Source of the DNA: Rhodopirellula baltica SH 1
GTDB lineage: Bacteria; Planctomycetota; Planctomycetia; Pirellulales; Pirellulaceae
NCBI RefSeq assembly: GCF_000196115.1
Contig: NC_005027.1
Span: forward strand, 3,658,001-3,722,000
Length of the DNA: 64,000 nt
Reading direction: 5' to 3'
A program made the translations under genes and the position numbers. Numbering within the stretch: the stretch's first letter is position 1; every line of letters begins with the position of its first letter. Shown here one piece after another: positions 44,701-53,549 of this stretch. Under the pieces are notes generated by a model. The model was not told the origin of the DNA. It did not search any database and worked only from the letters and a program-made list of their open reading frames with translations.

Positions 44701-45368
44701 ACGCAATTCGATTGCGGTTGGCCAACGGCACCGTGCGAGAAATTGAGATCGATGCGATCCTGGATGACGCTCCTGGCAAATCGTTGATGCCTGAAGGTTT
44801 GCTCGACAATCTGACCGAAGCTGAACTGGTCGACCTCACGACTTTCCTTGCTGCTCTCGGACGGGAACCGCAATTCACCGTTTCAACAGAGAACCTGGTC
44901 CGAAGCCTCGAGACGATGAACTACACGCCAGCGGCAAACAGTCGGCTGAACCGAACCAGTGTCGATACGGCGGCTCAAGACGACCCTGCGATGACTTGGC
45001 GTGCTCTGACGACGATGGTGGACGGCAAAGTTCGCTTGGAGGAACTCGACAAATTCAAACAGCATCGTCATACGCCGCCGACCAGCTTCATTCGTTTTGA
45101 CATCGAAGTCACGCCGGTAGACTCCGATGCGACGACTACCGACATCCAGTTGAAGTTGCAGTCAAAAACCGACGCCGCGGGGAGCGGCAATGAATGGGAC
45201 GGCATCGAAGCCTGGGTCGACGGGAAGCCGATGCCGACCTGGCAATTGAAGAATCTCCCCTTGTCGCGAGGTCGCCACCGCATCACGTTGTCCATCAATC
45301 GCGATGCCGTGACGTCGAACATTGGGATCGCTTTGGAAGGCGACGCGATCGCAGCGACTCAAAATTGA
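41799..45368 (+). CDS. Planctomycete membrane-bound-dehydrogenase/haem-binding protein (TIGR02604/TIGR02603 type)
   Basis: Exported protein of 1189 aa with a signal peptide ending VANA. Residues ~30-400 form a beta-propeller related to sugar dehydrogenases ('NFDCTGALWVASSESYPQ', 'GGGIWRYRPSTGQLDIFCKGFINPWG', 'DARMAPDGTVLIADWYNP'), as in TIGR02604. A long helical HEAT-like region covers ~400-880. A c-type haem domain follows (CISCHAIGQGGGLVGPNL, ~900-920), as in TIGR02603. The C-terminal ~180 residues form a beta-sandwich like NPCBM or carbohydrate-binding modules. Periplasmic sugar oxidation is inferred, not proven. Eleven codons or fewer separate it from the AI-2E gene. Confidence 0.9.
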   Translation: MNLRRPPLSLCFAVCLSCFAPVANAQRDLTDIPKPDPNAEAAAMKLDPKAAINLFASDPAIRKPIQMNFDCTGALWVASSESYPQVKPGEIPNDQIVVLRDLDKDGVAESSTVFADGLLIPTGVIPDGPHAAYVAASTELLYFKDTDHDGVADERRVVMSGFGTEDTHHLVHTLRWGPDGCLYFNQSIYIHSHIDTPDGTKRLDGGGIWRYRPSTGQLDIFCKGFINPWGHIVNRSGESFVTDGAAFDGITHAFPDAVFKTSPGATRWLLGLNPGSPKHCGLEVLSGTHIPPEWQGDLVTNDFRSHRVCRFSVRPNGADYISRQQPELVTTEHVAFRPIDARMAPDGTVLIADWYNPIIQHGEVDFRDPRRDTEHGRIWRLSFPDRPLDPWPDFLAATTSELLGYLEDESLAVRQFARQTLWDHLEDPGIFDTVDQWVNQNGKQLATRTLEAQWLREAAVQPIATAPAMARIQSWKSDPSSVPDNAAAWLRSQFRSANQLTTLNAPTAKQAMADAARLVGAATEITDLALTLEVIVQCGQLDTEESAVWLHQILSRLLASDQSLSSQNSIDFALWQSIRETAEHWQHGNDTLQNIWEESPQTLAWAVRAVGNADAAKLLIDRIEWEEISSDEADDQWLQAVGEVATPEQLGGVLNRLLAGNPTHVERRISTLLDATAPRKNVAPANANASVNQWLAKQDTGQLKASTMLWISRATQQWKLQSTEATLLSAIQTRSDAAAEDRQIWINALASLSSPKANQQLMSIAKEGSTADRIAAIDGLVNSRPGAAVPLVLDALTEAELSKAAENWLVSSLSRPDLVKRYASKMSDMELPSDTARTLLRSVRSAGGNAGLEQAIRKSGKLDDATWVLSPELKDRLLKRVQETGSAKRGELVYRRNELQCISCHAIGQGGGLVGPNLVSLGGSSQPDYVLESLLAPSARLKEGYSTRKILTEDGEVISGISIGETDDAIRLRLANGTVREIEIDAILDDAPGKSLMPEGLLDNLTEAELVDLTTFLAALGREPQFTVSTENLVRSLETMNYTPAANSRLNRTSVDTAAQDDPAMTWRALTTMVDGKVRLEELDKFKQHRHTPPTSFIRFDIEVTPVDSDATTTDIQLKLQSKTDAAGSGNEWDGIEAWVDGKPMPTWQLKNLPLSRGRHRITLSINRDAVTSNIGIALEGDAIAATQN

Positions 45369-45378
45369 AAGGGAGTTT

Positions 45379-47316
45379 GTGGGACGACGAAAAAAGAACC
45401 AATCGAGCCGTCAAAGCGGCAGCGACTCCGATCCGCCGGTCGACTCAAGTTCCACAAACGCAAGCGAACCTGAGTCACCGACTCAGGATGGCGAAACCGA
45501 GGCGACCGAGTCACCGGAGAAGCTCACCGCGGTGATCGGTGATTCCACGGCCGAGAGTTCTGAAGAGTCGGTTCCGCCTGGCACCCGCAAACAAATCCTC
45601 TTTCCCCAGCTGCCATCGCTTTCGCGGATCATGTCCGTGGTGATGCTGGTGATTGGCATCTTGGCGGTCGGGGTTTTGTTCTACCGATTAATGATCGGTT
45701 TTTTCGTTCCACTGTTTCTGGCCGCCCTTTTGGTGGTCATTTTCCGACCGGTCCATTTGTGGATTTTTGAAAAAGTCGGACGACGGCGCCGGCTAGCCGC
45801 GGGAACGACGACCGCGTTGATTTTGTTTATCGTCTTGCTGCCGCTGGGTGTTCTGGTCTCCGTCGCGACGACCCAGTTCACGATCCTGCTCAGCAAAATG
45901 AACCTGAGCAATATGTCGGTCGCGATGGAACGAGTCCGCTCACAAGTCGGACTGTCTCTTCCACACCCCGAACACTTTCGCGAACTCGACCGAATCGTTG
46001 GCGACATCAATGTGCCGAGAGCGGATGACCCGCAAGCCGTCCGGACCAAAATCAACGAGCTTCAGCAAGCCGCTGCAATTATCAACTACCTGCAATCAGA
46101 AGTTCCCAACGCTGGTATCGCCGAGGGTGCATCGGAAATTGCGATCAACAATCTGAACGAGTACGCGGAACTGCTGATTCTTTCCATCGACTCAGAGAAC
46201 ATTGATCGAGACATCGACATTTCGATCAGCAACAACCTCGTTCCCAAACCCTCCGCACCGGCGACCTCGTCGCTAGGCCAAATTGATCCCGATCAATTGG
46301 ATGCCGACGCGGATTTACTGAATGACGTGGAAGAGTCGTCGGTCGCAGAAATTTCGGATCCACCTGTATCGGCCATCACGGTTGAACCCAACGAGGACGA
46401 AACTGATTCGGCCAACGATCAAGTCTCCGATGCCGACTCACCGAGCGAAGTGCCCAAGAACCCGCAGCCTCAATTGCTGGTTCAACTGAACAAAAATGAA
46501 CGCTTCGAACAGCCAGCGGTCAAAACTGCCGCGGCGGTTCGAAGCTGGATGAATCAGTTGTTGGGCGGTTCCCTTCGCAGCCAGCTCAGTCTGATTGCGA
46601 ACCCCGATGAAAAAGACTTTTCCTCTCTCATTCGAATGGCTCGCGAATCCTTGCAGCCCAGGTTCGTACGGCTGACAAGTGCGACCGGCAGCATCGTTGT
46701 CCAAGTCATCTTTGGTTTGGTGATTCTGGTCGTGTCGGTCTACTTCTTCTTGATTGACGGTCCGGTAATGATTCGCACGCTCATGCGTCTGTCACCCATG
46801 GACGATGCCTACGAACATCAACTGCTGACGGAATTCGATCGCACCAGCCGAGCAGTGGTGCTGGCGAGTGTTGCCAGCGCCGTTGTCCAAGGGATTTTGG
46901 CGACGATCGGATTCTGGCTTTGCGGTTTCGACCAAATCGTGCTGCTGTTGTTCCTCACCAGCGTGATGGCTTTGGTTCCCTTTCTGGGTGCCGCGTCCGT
47001 TTGGGTTCCGTGTGCGTTGTGGTTGGGTTTGGTGGATCAGCGATGGATCGCCGCCGCTTTCCTTGCGATCTACGGTGCGGCCGTTGTTTCATCGATTGAC
47101 AACGTGATCAAGGTTTATGTCCTGCACGGCCGCAGCCAACTGCATCCACTGTTTGCACTGCTCAGTGTGATTGGTGGAGTGTCCGTGTTTGGTCCGATCG
47201 GGATTCTGGTGGGCCCCATGGTGGTGGTCTTCCTGCAGACCCTGCTGGAGATCCTGAACCATGAACTGAAAACGAGCCACGCTGATGAGGAAATTGACCC
47301 GCAATCGGCGGGCTGA
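45379..47316 (+). CDS. AI-2E family transporter (UPF0118) with long internal insertion
   Basis: Membrane protein of ~645 aa. The frame is open from 45322 (TTG inside the previous gene), but the GTG at 45379, a few bases after GGGAG and 10 bp past the upstream stop, is the likelier start. The AI-2E/UPF0118 architecture is present: two N-terminal hydrophobic blocks (~75-130), then the C-terminal permease part with 'FLIDGPVMIRTLMRLSPM' and 'GVSVFGPIGILVGPMVVVFLQTLLEIL'. Between them a ~150-residue acidic, low-complexity insertion (~285-400) makes it almost twice the family's usual length. Family members export signals or ions or act as Na/H antiporters; the role here is unknown. Probably co-transcribed with the upstream gene. 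Confidence 0.87.
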   Translation: MGRRKKNQSSRQSGSDSDPPVDSSSTNASEPESPTQDGETEATESPEKLTAVIGDSTAESSEESVPPGTRKQILFPQLPSLSRIMSVVMLVIGILAVGVLFYRLMIGFFVPLFLAALLVVIFRPVHLWIFEKVGRRRRLAAGTTTALILFIVLLPLGVLVSVATTQFTILLSKMNLSNMSVAMERVRSQVGLSLPHPEHFRELDRIVGDINVPRADDPQAVRTKINELQQAAAIINYLQSEVPNAGIAEGASEIAINNLNEYAELLILSIDSENIDRDIDISISNNLVPKPSAPATSSLGQIDPDQLDADADLLNDVEESSVAEISDPPVSAITVEPNEDETDSANDQVSDADSPSEVPKNPQPQLLVQLNKNERFEQPAVKTAAAVRSWMNQLLGGSLRSQLSLIANPDEKDFSSLIRMARESLQPRFVRLTSATGSIVVQVIFGLVILVVSVYFFLIDGPVMIRTLMRLSPMDDAYEHQLLTEFDRTSRAVVLASVASAVVQGILATIGFWLCGFDQIVLLLFLTSVMALVPFLGAASVWVPCALWLGLVDQRWIAAAFLAIYGAAVVSSIDNVIKVYVLHGRSQLHPLFALLSVIGGVSVFGPIGILVGPMVVVFLQTLLEILNHELKTSHADEEIDPQSAG

Positions 47317-47386
47317 AATGCCTGCGAAGCGTAGTTACAATACCCGTGTCTCATAACAAACAATTCCCGCCGGATTGGTCTCGCTC

Positions 47387-49036
47387 ATGTTGGTCACCCC
47401 TTGTCCCCGTTGCCACGAATCAGTCCGAATTCCTGATCGTTTGCTTTCAGGACAGGTTGCAGCGACGGCTCAGGTTCAGTGCCCGTGGTGTTTGTCGACA
47501 TTGGATCAACAGGAAATTGAATCGGTGATGCCTCCCGCACTGATCGTGGTTGGCGACAACCTGAACACCAGTGCAGACCCACTCACGGAATTGGAAGCCG
47601 TCGATGTTGACGATGAAGAGCCTGCCGCATTAGGTGGCTTTGCTCTCGCGGGTGCTGCTTCCGAGCTGGGGACGCAAGCGCCAGACCCAGAAGCCATCGG
47701 CTCGACAGAAGAAGTCGCCGAGTTGGAAGCTCTGGACTCGGATGTGTTCGAATCGCAAACCGACGAACCCGAGATCACATCGGTGGAAGCTTCCGCCGAC
47801 GCCGATGACTTGGATGAGTTCACCATCCCGGAAGATCGAAGCGACTCCGCGGTCGATGGCGCCCCCGAAGTGGCTCCGATGGCGATTTACACCAGCGACA
47901 AAAAACGCCGCAAAAAAAAGTCGCTGATCAAAACCGTTGGATCGCCAATCCTCGGTGCTCTTCTGGCGTTGCCCATCGGCGGTGGATTGCTGTGGTACCT
48001 CGACGCACTTCCCAACCTCGGGTTCTATCCACTCGATGGAACTTACAGCTCTTCCAATTCCATCCAACGTTCGGCTGCGGCACCGGTCAATCCCGGCGGA
48101 TACGTCCCACCAATCATGGACGAGACGCCGGAAGGCCGTTCGCTCGGAGAAGACCTGAACAACGGCTCGAGTGATGACACCTCGACTCCAGCCCCGGTCG
48201 AACTCGACACATCGGAAGCGGACATGGTCCCTGCCAATGACCCTGCCACGGATGCTTTGGCTGAACTAAGTGACATGGCCACGAGCAGCAACAATCCTTC
48301 CGCGGAAGATGATTTTGAAACACCGCCGGAAGACCTGCAGACGTTGCCGTCCGACGAATCATCGGTCACCGAAGTGGCAAAACCACCAGTGGACTCCATC
48401 ACGACCTCCGAGGACGCTCCCTCGGATGCGCCGGCAACCGCCAGTGAAGATCCAACTGCCGAAGAGCCTCAGGATCATTTGCCTGGTTTGCCGGCAGCAA
48501 TCAACGAAATGGTTTCCGACGACGCGGAAATGCCAGCGACACCAGATACAACCGCGTCCGAAGATAGCGACGCTGACATGTCCGCCGCCATCAACGAAAT
48601 CGATATGGTGTTGGAGCAACTTGAGAGCATCGATGCTGCTGATCCCAAATACGGCCAAGCAGTGATCTTTGCCTATGGGACGCTCTCTCGTTTGTCCGCG
48701 GAAACATCACCCGGTAACTACGACCAACTGCAACCGTTGGTGGATCGCATCAAATCCAACACGAACCTTTTCATTTCGTTTGCCAAGCAGGTTCCAGCCT
48801 GGATCGACACTCCGAAGGACGATCGACAAACCGATGGAGCATTCATCCTCGGTAAATTTGTTGATGCAAAAGAATCCGACGGTTACCAAGTCCGACTGAT
48901 GAACGGCAAAGCTTATCCGGTCACGTTCGCCGATAGCGTGGAGGCTCAAACAGTCACCGCGGTCGCATTCGGAAAGCTCGATGTATCCGATGAGCCCGCA
49001 TCGTTCGAAATCAACTGGATGCAACCTGCCAATTGA
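47387..49036 (+). CDS. Zinc-ribbon membrane protein with acidic disordered region
   Basis: Protein of 549 aa from the ATG at 47387, four codons into the open frame. A zinc-ribbon-like N-terminus has C6-P-R-C9 and C32-P-W-C35 pairs (residues 6-35). Then come ~140 acidic residues, a basic stretch DKKRRKKK (~171-178), one transmembrane helix (~184-204) and a second long acidic, Ser/Asp/Glu-rich region. The C-terminal ~150 residues are folded and mixed alpha/beta ('AINEIDMVLEQLESIDAADPKYGQAVIFAYGTL', 'GAFILGKFVDAKESDGYQVRLMNG'). The basic residues before the helix suggest a cytoplasmic N-terminus and exported C-terminus. Family and function not recognised. Confidence 0.75.
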   Translation: MLVTPCPRCHESVRIPDRLLSGQVAATAQVQCPWCLSTLDQQEIESVMPPALIVVGDNLNTSADPLTELEAVDVDDEEPAALGGFALAGAASELGTQAPDPEAIGSTEEVAELEALDSDVFESQTDEPEITSVEASADADDLDEFTIPEDRSDSAVDGAPEVAPMAIYTSDKKRRKKKSLIKTVGSPILGALLALPIGGGLLWYLDALPNLGFYPLDGTYSSSNSIQRSAAAPVNPGGYVPPIMDETPEGRSLGEDLNNGSSDDTSTPAPVELDTSEADMVPANDPATDALAELSDMATSSNNPSAEDDFETPPEDLQTLPSDESSVTEVAKPPVDSITTSEDAPSDAPATASEDPTAEEPQDHLPGLPAAINEMVSDDAEMPATPDTTASEDSDADMSAAINEIDMVLEQLESIDAADPKYGQAVIFAYGTLSRLSAETSPGNYDQLQPLVDRIKSNTNLFISFAKQVPAWIDTPKDDRQTDGAFILGKFVDAKESDGYQVRLMNGKAYPVTFADSVEAQTVTAVAFGKLDVSDEPASFEINWMQPAN

Positions 49037-49052
49037 TCTCGATCAACACTCG

Positions 49053-50402
49053 CTAAGTGATGATCGAATCAATGACCTCGCCTTCGCTGCGTTTCATTGG
49101 ACGTCCGATCGGAGTGTCCAGCTCTTCGGTCGGATCCAATCCCAAGGTGGCCAAGATCGTGGCGTGAAGGTCCGGGATCGTGACCGGACTGTCCACATGA
49201 GCATCTGGTTTGTCGGCGTTGGGTTCCGGTCCCGTTGCACCGTGAACATGTCCACGGCGAATACCGCCGCCAGCCAACAGCGTGCTGAAGCCATGGATCC
49301 AATGATCACGTCCGCCCGCCGGATTGATTTGGGGTGTGCGTCCAAACTCGCCACCACAAACGACCAGCGTGGACTCCAACAACCCACGTTCTTCCAAACG
49401 TTTTAGTAGAGCAGCGATGCCTTCGTCCAACGTTGCCGCCGCACTGGATTGCAGGCTGTGATTATTGATGTGACTGTCCCATCCATTGAGCGTCACCTCA
49501 ACGCAACGAACACCGACCTCCACCAACCGAGATGCAGCCAAGCAACTTCGACCGAATGGGTGGTCACCAAAGGCGTCCAACTCGGCTTGAGGCTCCTCTT
49601 TCACATCAAAGGCGGTCAGTTGGTCACTCGACATCATCTTCCGAGCCGCCTGCGTTCCCGCCAAATGCAATGTCCGATTCTCTTGCAAGTTCCGAATTCG
49701 ACCTCGAGTGAACTGAGGTTCGAGCACGTTATTCAGTGCATCCAGCCGACGTTGGTAACGCGACTCATCGACTCTCGGGCGAACATCCGGAACCGGTTCG
49801 AGCGGGTCGCCAGTCTTGAAGGCATCAAACTGTGGTCCCAAGTAGCCACCCGTCGCGGCGGAACGTCCGGCCAAGATCGAGATATGCCTCGGGATGTCGG
49901 CCCCCGCATCGTCGGCGTGACAAAGAATGCTACCGATCGACGGATGCTCCAGCGTTGGATCCGGGCGATAGCCTGACTTCATCGCATAGATTGCTCGCTC
50001 GTGATCGCCTTCCTTCCCAACCACGCTCCGTACCAGCGAACAAAGGTGCATCTGCTCGGCCAATCGCGGCATCGTGTCCGCGATTCGAACATCCTTCAAC
50101 GTGGTCGCGACATCGCCGACATCACCACCAAACTTTGTGCCCGGATGGGGATCGAACGTTTCCAACTGACTCGGGCCGCCTTCCATCCACAGCAAAATCA
50201 CGCTCTTAGGTGGTTTGCCCGGATCCGCTTTCTGCTCCGCGGCCAGCGTCAACCGACGTGCCAGCGAAGACATCATCAATGCGGACCCTGCTCCCAACAG
50301 CCGCCGACGTGACAGATGAATTTGAGCATTGCACAAACCGCTCCGCAGTCCCTCGCCCAATCGACCGATGGATCCGTGCTGGTCGTTGAATGAGATGCTC
50401 AT
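49053..50402 (-). CDS. DUF1501 Tat-exported protein
   Basis: Protein of 449 aa with twin-arginine signal SRRRLLGAGSALMMSSLARR (~31-50). The body is DUF1501, a sulfatase/alkaline-phosphatase-fold relative: 'VILLWMEGGPSQLETFDPHPG' near the start, 'DHERAIYAMKSGYRPDP', 'VEVTLNGWDSHINNH', 'LVVCGGEFGRTPQINPAGGRDHW'. Metal-binding residues of that superfold appear retained, but no substrate is known. Pairs with the DUF1549 gene 36 bp upstream on the same strand, the standard planctomycete arrangement. Ends 16 bp from the convergent zinc-ribbon gene. Confidence 0.92.
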   Translation of the reverse strand: MSISFNDQHGSIGRLGEGLRSGLCNAQIHLSRRRLLGAGSALMMSSLARRLTLAAEQKADPGKPPKSVILLWMEGGPSQLETFDPHPGTKFGGDVGDVATTLKDVRIADTMPRLAEQMHLCSLVRSVVGKEGDHERAIYAMKSGYRPDPTLEHPSIGSILCHADDAGADIPRHISILAGRSAATGGYLGPQFDAFKTGDPLEPVPDVRPRVDESRYQRRLDALNNVLEPQFTRGRIRNLQENRTLHLAGTQAARKMMSSDQLTAFDVKEEPQAELDAFGDHPFGRSCLAASRLVEVGVRCVEVTLNGWDSHINNHSLQSSAAATLDEGIAALLKRLEERGLLESTLVVCGGEFGRTPQINPAGGRDHWIHGFSTLLAGGGIRRGHVHGATGPEPNADKPDAHVDSPVTIPDLHATILATLGLDPTEELDTPIGRPMKRSEGEVIDSIIT

Positions 50403-50438
50403 GAAAGGCTCCGGATGGTTTCAAACAAAGTTCTGACT

Positions 50439-52583
50439 TCAATGGTTCCAGGCAAACTCGCTGCTGTTGAGCAAGATCCACGTCAAGTCTGTGATCTCTT
50501 GCTTGCGTGATGTTGGCGGATCATTCTGCTCACGACTCTCAGCGGTGAGACGTTTCACGAAGTGTTCAAGCTCTCGCTCGCTGGGTTCACGATTCAACAC
50601 CGTTAAATACAACGTTCGAACCACATCCTCATCGTCTTTCGCAAACATCTCGATATGCGAAGAAGCATTCAGGATGGGATTTGGACTTGCCGTTTCGTTG
50701 ATCAGCTTTCCGTTCAACATCACCAATCGCTGAGTAATCGTGACGGGTTGTTGTGTGAACTCGTCTTCCCCCAAATCGCCGTACCGTTTTAAGAAGTCGT
50801 TCAAACTTCCGAACTGCTGCAACTGAACCAAAAACGATGAATCACGGTTGATCGTTTTGATACGTCCCGCCTGAATCGCCGCCCCGGCAACCTGCTCGCT
50901 TCGCAGATGAGTCACAGGGAACACCGCCATCGCCAACTCATGCTGTTCGGTCACATCGAAGTCCGCGCGACTGCTTACACGAAAAGCGGGTGAATCGGTG
51001 ATGCACCGAATCAGCTTTCGAATATTGAAATCACTTTCGATGAACGCTTCGGTCAGCGTTTCGATCAATGGCGACGGTGGCGAATCCAAAGGCAAGTTAT
51101 CGACTTCACCCACCTGGAATCCATAGTCCGTTTCAATGGCTGGTGGCTGGCCGAACAACAACGTCCAGACACGAGTCACCGCGGCCCGGGCGGCTGGTTT
51201 GTTCTCGGTATGAGTCAACCAGTACGCCAACCGTTCGCGGTCACTCAGGTACCGAGGTAGCTCGAGAGGCTCTGGCGCATCGCTTGGTTCATCACTCGCA
51301 GATTCATCTGTCGTATCAGTGCTGTCGTCGTCAGAGGAATCGTCTTGTCGATTCTCGGGGCGTGGAGGCAACAACTCACGAAGGAACGGGACGTTGGGCT
51401 CCACCGGTACGGTTTCATCCGCGTACAAGTACTGATACTCGTAGTTCGCTCGCTTGTCCTTCAAACCCTGAACACCTTCGCTAGTCGCCGCCGTGAAGAA
51501 TGCCGCGAGCGAGTGAAAGTCTTCTTGGGTTCCCTCTCTTAAAACATATTTCGCGTCTCCCTCCGCAGCAGCTTGCATCGTCGCGTCGCCAACGCCGCAC
51601 ATGATCCAGGACGCATCACCAAGCGAAACGTTCCCCAGAAAATCATCGTGGCATTGCAGGCAATCAATTCGCACGCCTAAAAAAGCTCGTGTCGTTCGAG
51701 CAGCCAAGCGGATCGGATCGGGCGCGTTGTCTCCGCTGTCGAAAGTGACGGTGTGAAAGTTGACCTCCGGCCGATCCGTCCAAACTCCTTCGGCCGTGAT
51801 CAACATTCGCACCAACTCGTCATAGCGAGTGTTCTTTGCGTATTGTTCCGTCAGCCATGAGCGGAACCGTCTCCCACGGTAAAAGATGAATGGTCCTTCA
51901 TCGGCACCTACCAAATAGCGAGCGGTTCGTTCGGCCCAGTAATGATGAAAGCGTTCGCTGTTAAGCAATCTCTCGCGATGCGTCTCGACACGATCGGCTT
52001 CGGGCAGTCGCTGCAGCGATCGGATCTCTTCCAGAGACAACCCGGTGCCCGCCAATGCCAGCGACAAGCGGCGGCACACAGTCATCCAATCCGCCATCGG
52101 AGCCGCGTCCAATCCGCGAGAGTCCAGTTCCGCACGCCATTGTTCGCTGAGTTTCTCGGCGACGAGTGCGAGCTCTGAGTCGCTCTTTCGCGAGATGGCG
52201 TTGCTCGATGGTTTCAGGTCCGAAGAACGCAAACTGACCGGTTCGATCGCGGTCGCTGGATCGTCGTTCAAAGCGATCGCGACGGACTCGGTACCGATAT
52301 CGTCTACATTCTCGTCCTGAGCCACGACGGACTTTGCATCGCCCTCATCAAAGATTGCAGATGGATCAGGACTCAAACCGGAGCACAAAAACCCAAACGT
52401 CATCAACGCCAAAAACAGCAACAAGCTCCAGCGTCCAACTGAAACGAGGGCACGTTTACATCGGGGCACAAGCTCAGCGTCGACGACCGGATCGGACACC
52501 AACTCGGCCGTCACCAGCGAACTTTTCGCGAATGAGTCAGGGGACTCGTCGCTACTGTCGATCGTGGTTTCAATGGGTGGCAT
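50439..52583 (-). CDS. DUF1549/DUF1553 protein, membrane-anchored
   Basis: Protein of 714 aa. Rather than a signal peptide it has a ~45-residue acidic N-terminal tail and a single transmembrane helix (~50-68). DUF1549 follows (~155-340: 'VCRRLSLALAGTGLSLEEIRSLQRLPEADRV', 'YWAERTARYLVG', 'RIDCLQCHDDFLG' with a CxxCH), then an acidic linker (~400-440) and DUF1553 ('YWLTHTENKPAARAAVTRVWTLLFGQPP', 'VTHLRSEQVAGAAIQAGR', 'TLYLTVLNREPSERELEHF'). The usual N-terminal planctomycete cytochrome domain is missing. First gene of a pair with DUF1501; role in envelope redox chemistry or polysaccharide use is inferred only. Confidence 0.9.
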   Translation of the reverse strand: MPPIETTIDSSDESPDSFAKSSLVTAELVSDPVVDAELVPRCKRALVSVGRWSLLLFLALMTFGFLCSGLSPDPSAIFDEGDAKSVVAQDENVDDIGTESVAIALNDDPATAIEPVSLRSSDLKPSSNAISRKSDSELALVAEKLSEQWRAELDSRGLDAAPMADWMTVCRRLSLALAGTGLSLEEIRSLQRLPEADRVETHRERLLNSERFHHYWAERTARYLVGADEGPFIFYRGRRFRSWLTEQYAKNTRYDELVRMLITAEGVWTDRPEVNFHTVTFDSGDNAPDPIRLAARTTRAFLGVRIDCLQCHDDFLGNVSLGDASWIMCGVGDATMQAAAEGDAKYVLREGTQEDFHSLAAFFTAATSEGVQGLKDKRANYEYQYLYADETVPVEPNVPFLRELLPPRPENRQDDSSDDDSTDTTDESASDEPSDAPEPLELPRYLSDRERLAYWLTHTENKPAARAAVTRVWTLLFGQPPAIETDYGFQVGEVDNLPLDSPPSPLIETLTEAFIESDFNIRKLIRCITDSPAFRVSSRADFDVTEQHELAMAVFPVTHLRSEQVAGAAIQAGRIKTINRDSSFLVQLQQFGSLNDFLKRYGDLGEDEFTQQPVTITQRLVMLNGKLINETASPNPILNASSHIEMFAKDDEDVVRTLYLTVLNREPSERELEHFVKRLTAESREQNDPPTSRKQEITDLTWILLNSSEFAWNH

Positions 52584-52664
52584 GTGTGTGTTTCGCTTTC
52601 CGGCGGGCTATCTTGCCAAGGACAACTCAATTTTATCCGATTTCTTCAGACAGTCTGTATCAGC

Positions 52665-53420
52665 GTGAATCGAGTCACCGACGACCCATCCAACGACTTC
52701 TTCTTCGAAGCCTACGACCGCGAAAACATCGCATACGGCATGCAACCTTCGCCGGAATTGGCTGCGTATTTGAAACAAACTGGTGCGAAGGCATCGACCT
52801 ACACCCAACGGCCAAAAGCCATTGATTTGGGTGCTGGGGCCGGCCGAGACACGCTGGCACTCGCCGCGGCGGGCTATGACGTCACATCGGTTGATGTTAG
52901 CGAACGAGGGCTCGACCGGATTCGCGAACGAGCTGAACGAACCGACTTGTCCGAACGAATTCAGACGGTCGTTTGCGACGTGCGCGAGTTGTCGATGGAA
53001 GCGAATCAGTACGCCGCCGTCATCGCGACGACTGTTCTGGATCATATTCCTGGGACCGATGCGCCGGCCGTTTGGAAAAAAATGTGTGCCTCCCTGACCG
53101 ATCACGGCATGCTGTACGCACAAGTTCACACGACCGAAGATCCGGGCAGCAACCAATCACCGGGCAAGGAAAGCGACCAACCCGTCAGCGAAACGGCGGG
53201 TGCGGTGATCAATTATTTCCGCCCCAATCAATTGGTCGGTTGGGCATGCGATCCCGATTCGAAGCTGCGTGTCTTGCGGTACGAAGAACGCCTCGAATGG
53301 GACACCACCCATGGTGCCCCGCACCAACACGGTAAGGCGGTTCTGCTGGCCGTTCGCCATGGTTTCCACCCGGAATGGTTTGGACAACCCGCAGCATTCC
53401 CGCGTCCCGAACAGGATTGA
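52665..53420 (+). CDS. SAM-dependent methyltransferase, TehB-like
   Basis: Class I methyltransferase of 251 aa when started at the GTG at 52665; the frame opens at 52584, but the extra residues are not family-like. Motif I is AIDLGAGAGRDTLALAAAGY (~53-72), followed by the acidic residue binding SAM ribose in VTSVDVSE and motif IV-like 'YAAVIATTVLDHIP'. It resembles the TehB/tellurite-resistance methyltransferase group in fold, with the substrate unknown. Divergent from the DUF1549 gene. It is followed by 129 bp of spacer and the uridylyltransferase gene. Confidence 0.85.
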   Translation: MNRVTDDPSNDFFFEAYDRENIAYGMQPSPELAAYLKQTGAKASTYTQRPKAIDLGAGAGRDTLALAAAGYDVTSVDVSERGLDRIRERAERTDLSERIQTVVCDVRELSMEANQYAAVIATTVLDHIPGTDAPAVWKKMCASLTDHGMLYAQVHTTEDPGSNQSPGKESDQPVSETAGAVINYFRPNQLVGWACDPDSKLRVLRYEERLEWDTTHGAPHQHGKAVLLAVRHGFHPEWFGQPAAFPRPEQD

Positions 53421-53549
53421 GGAAGTTTTCGCGAATCTCCCCAACGGGTGGCTGGAATGGGTACGGAACAGAATATGCTGGTCTGAGCTGCCGTCTTTGC
53501 TTGCAATTCACTGCATTCACCTTTCCTCCAACGAATTCACCAGTTACCA

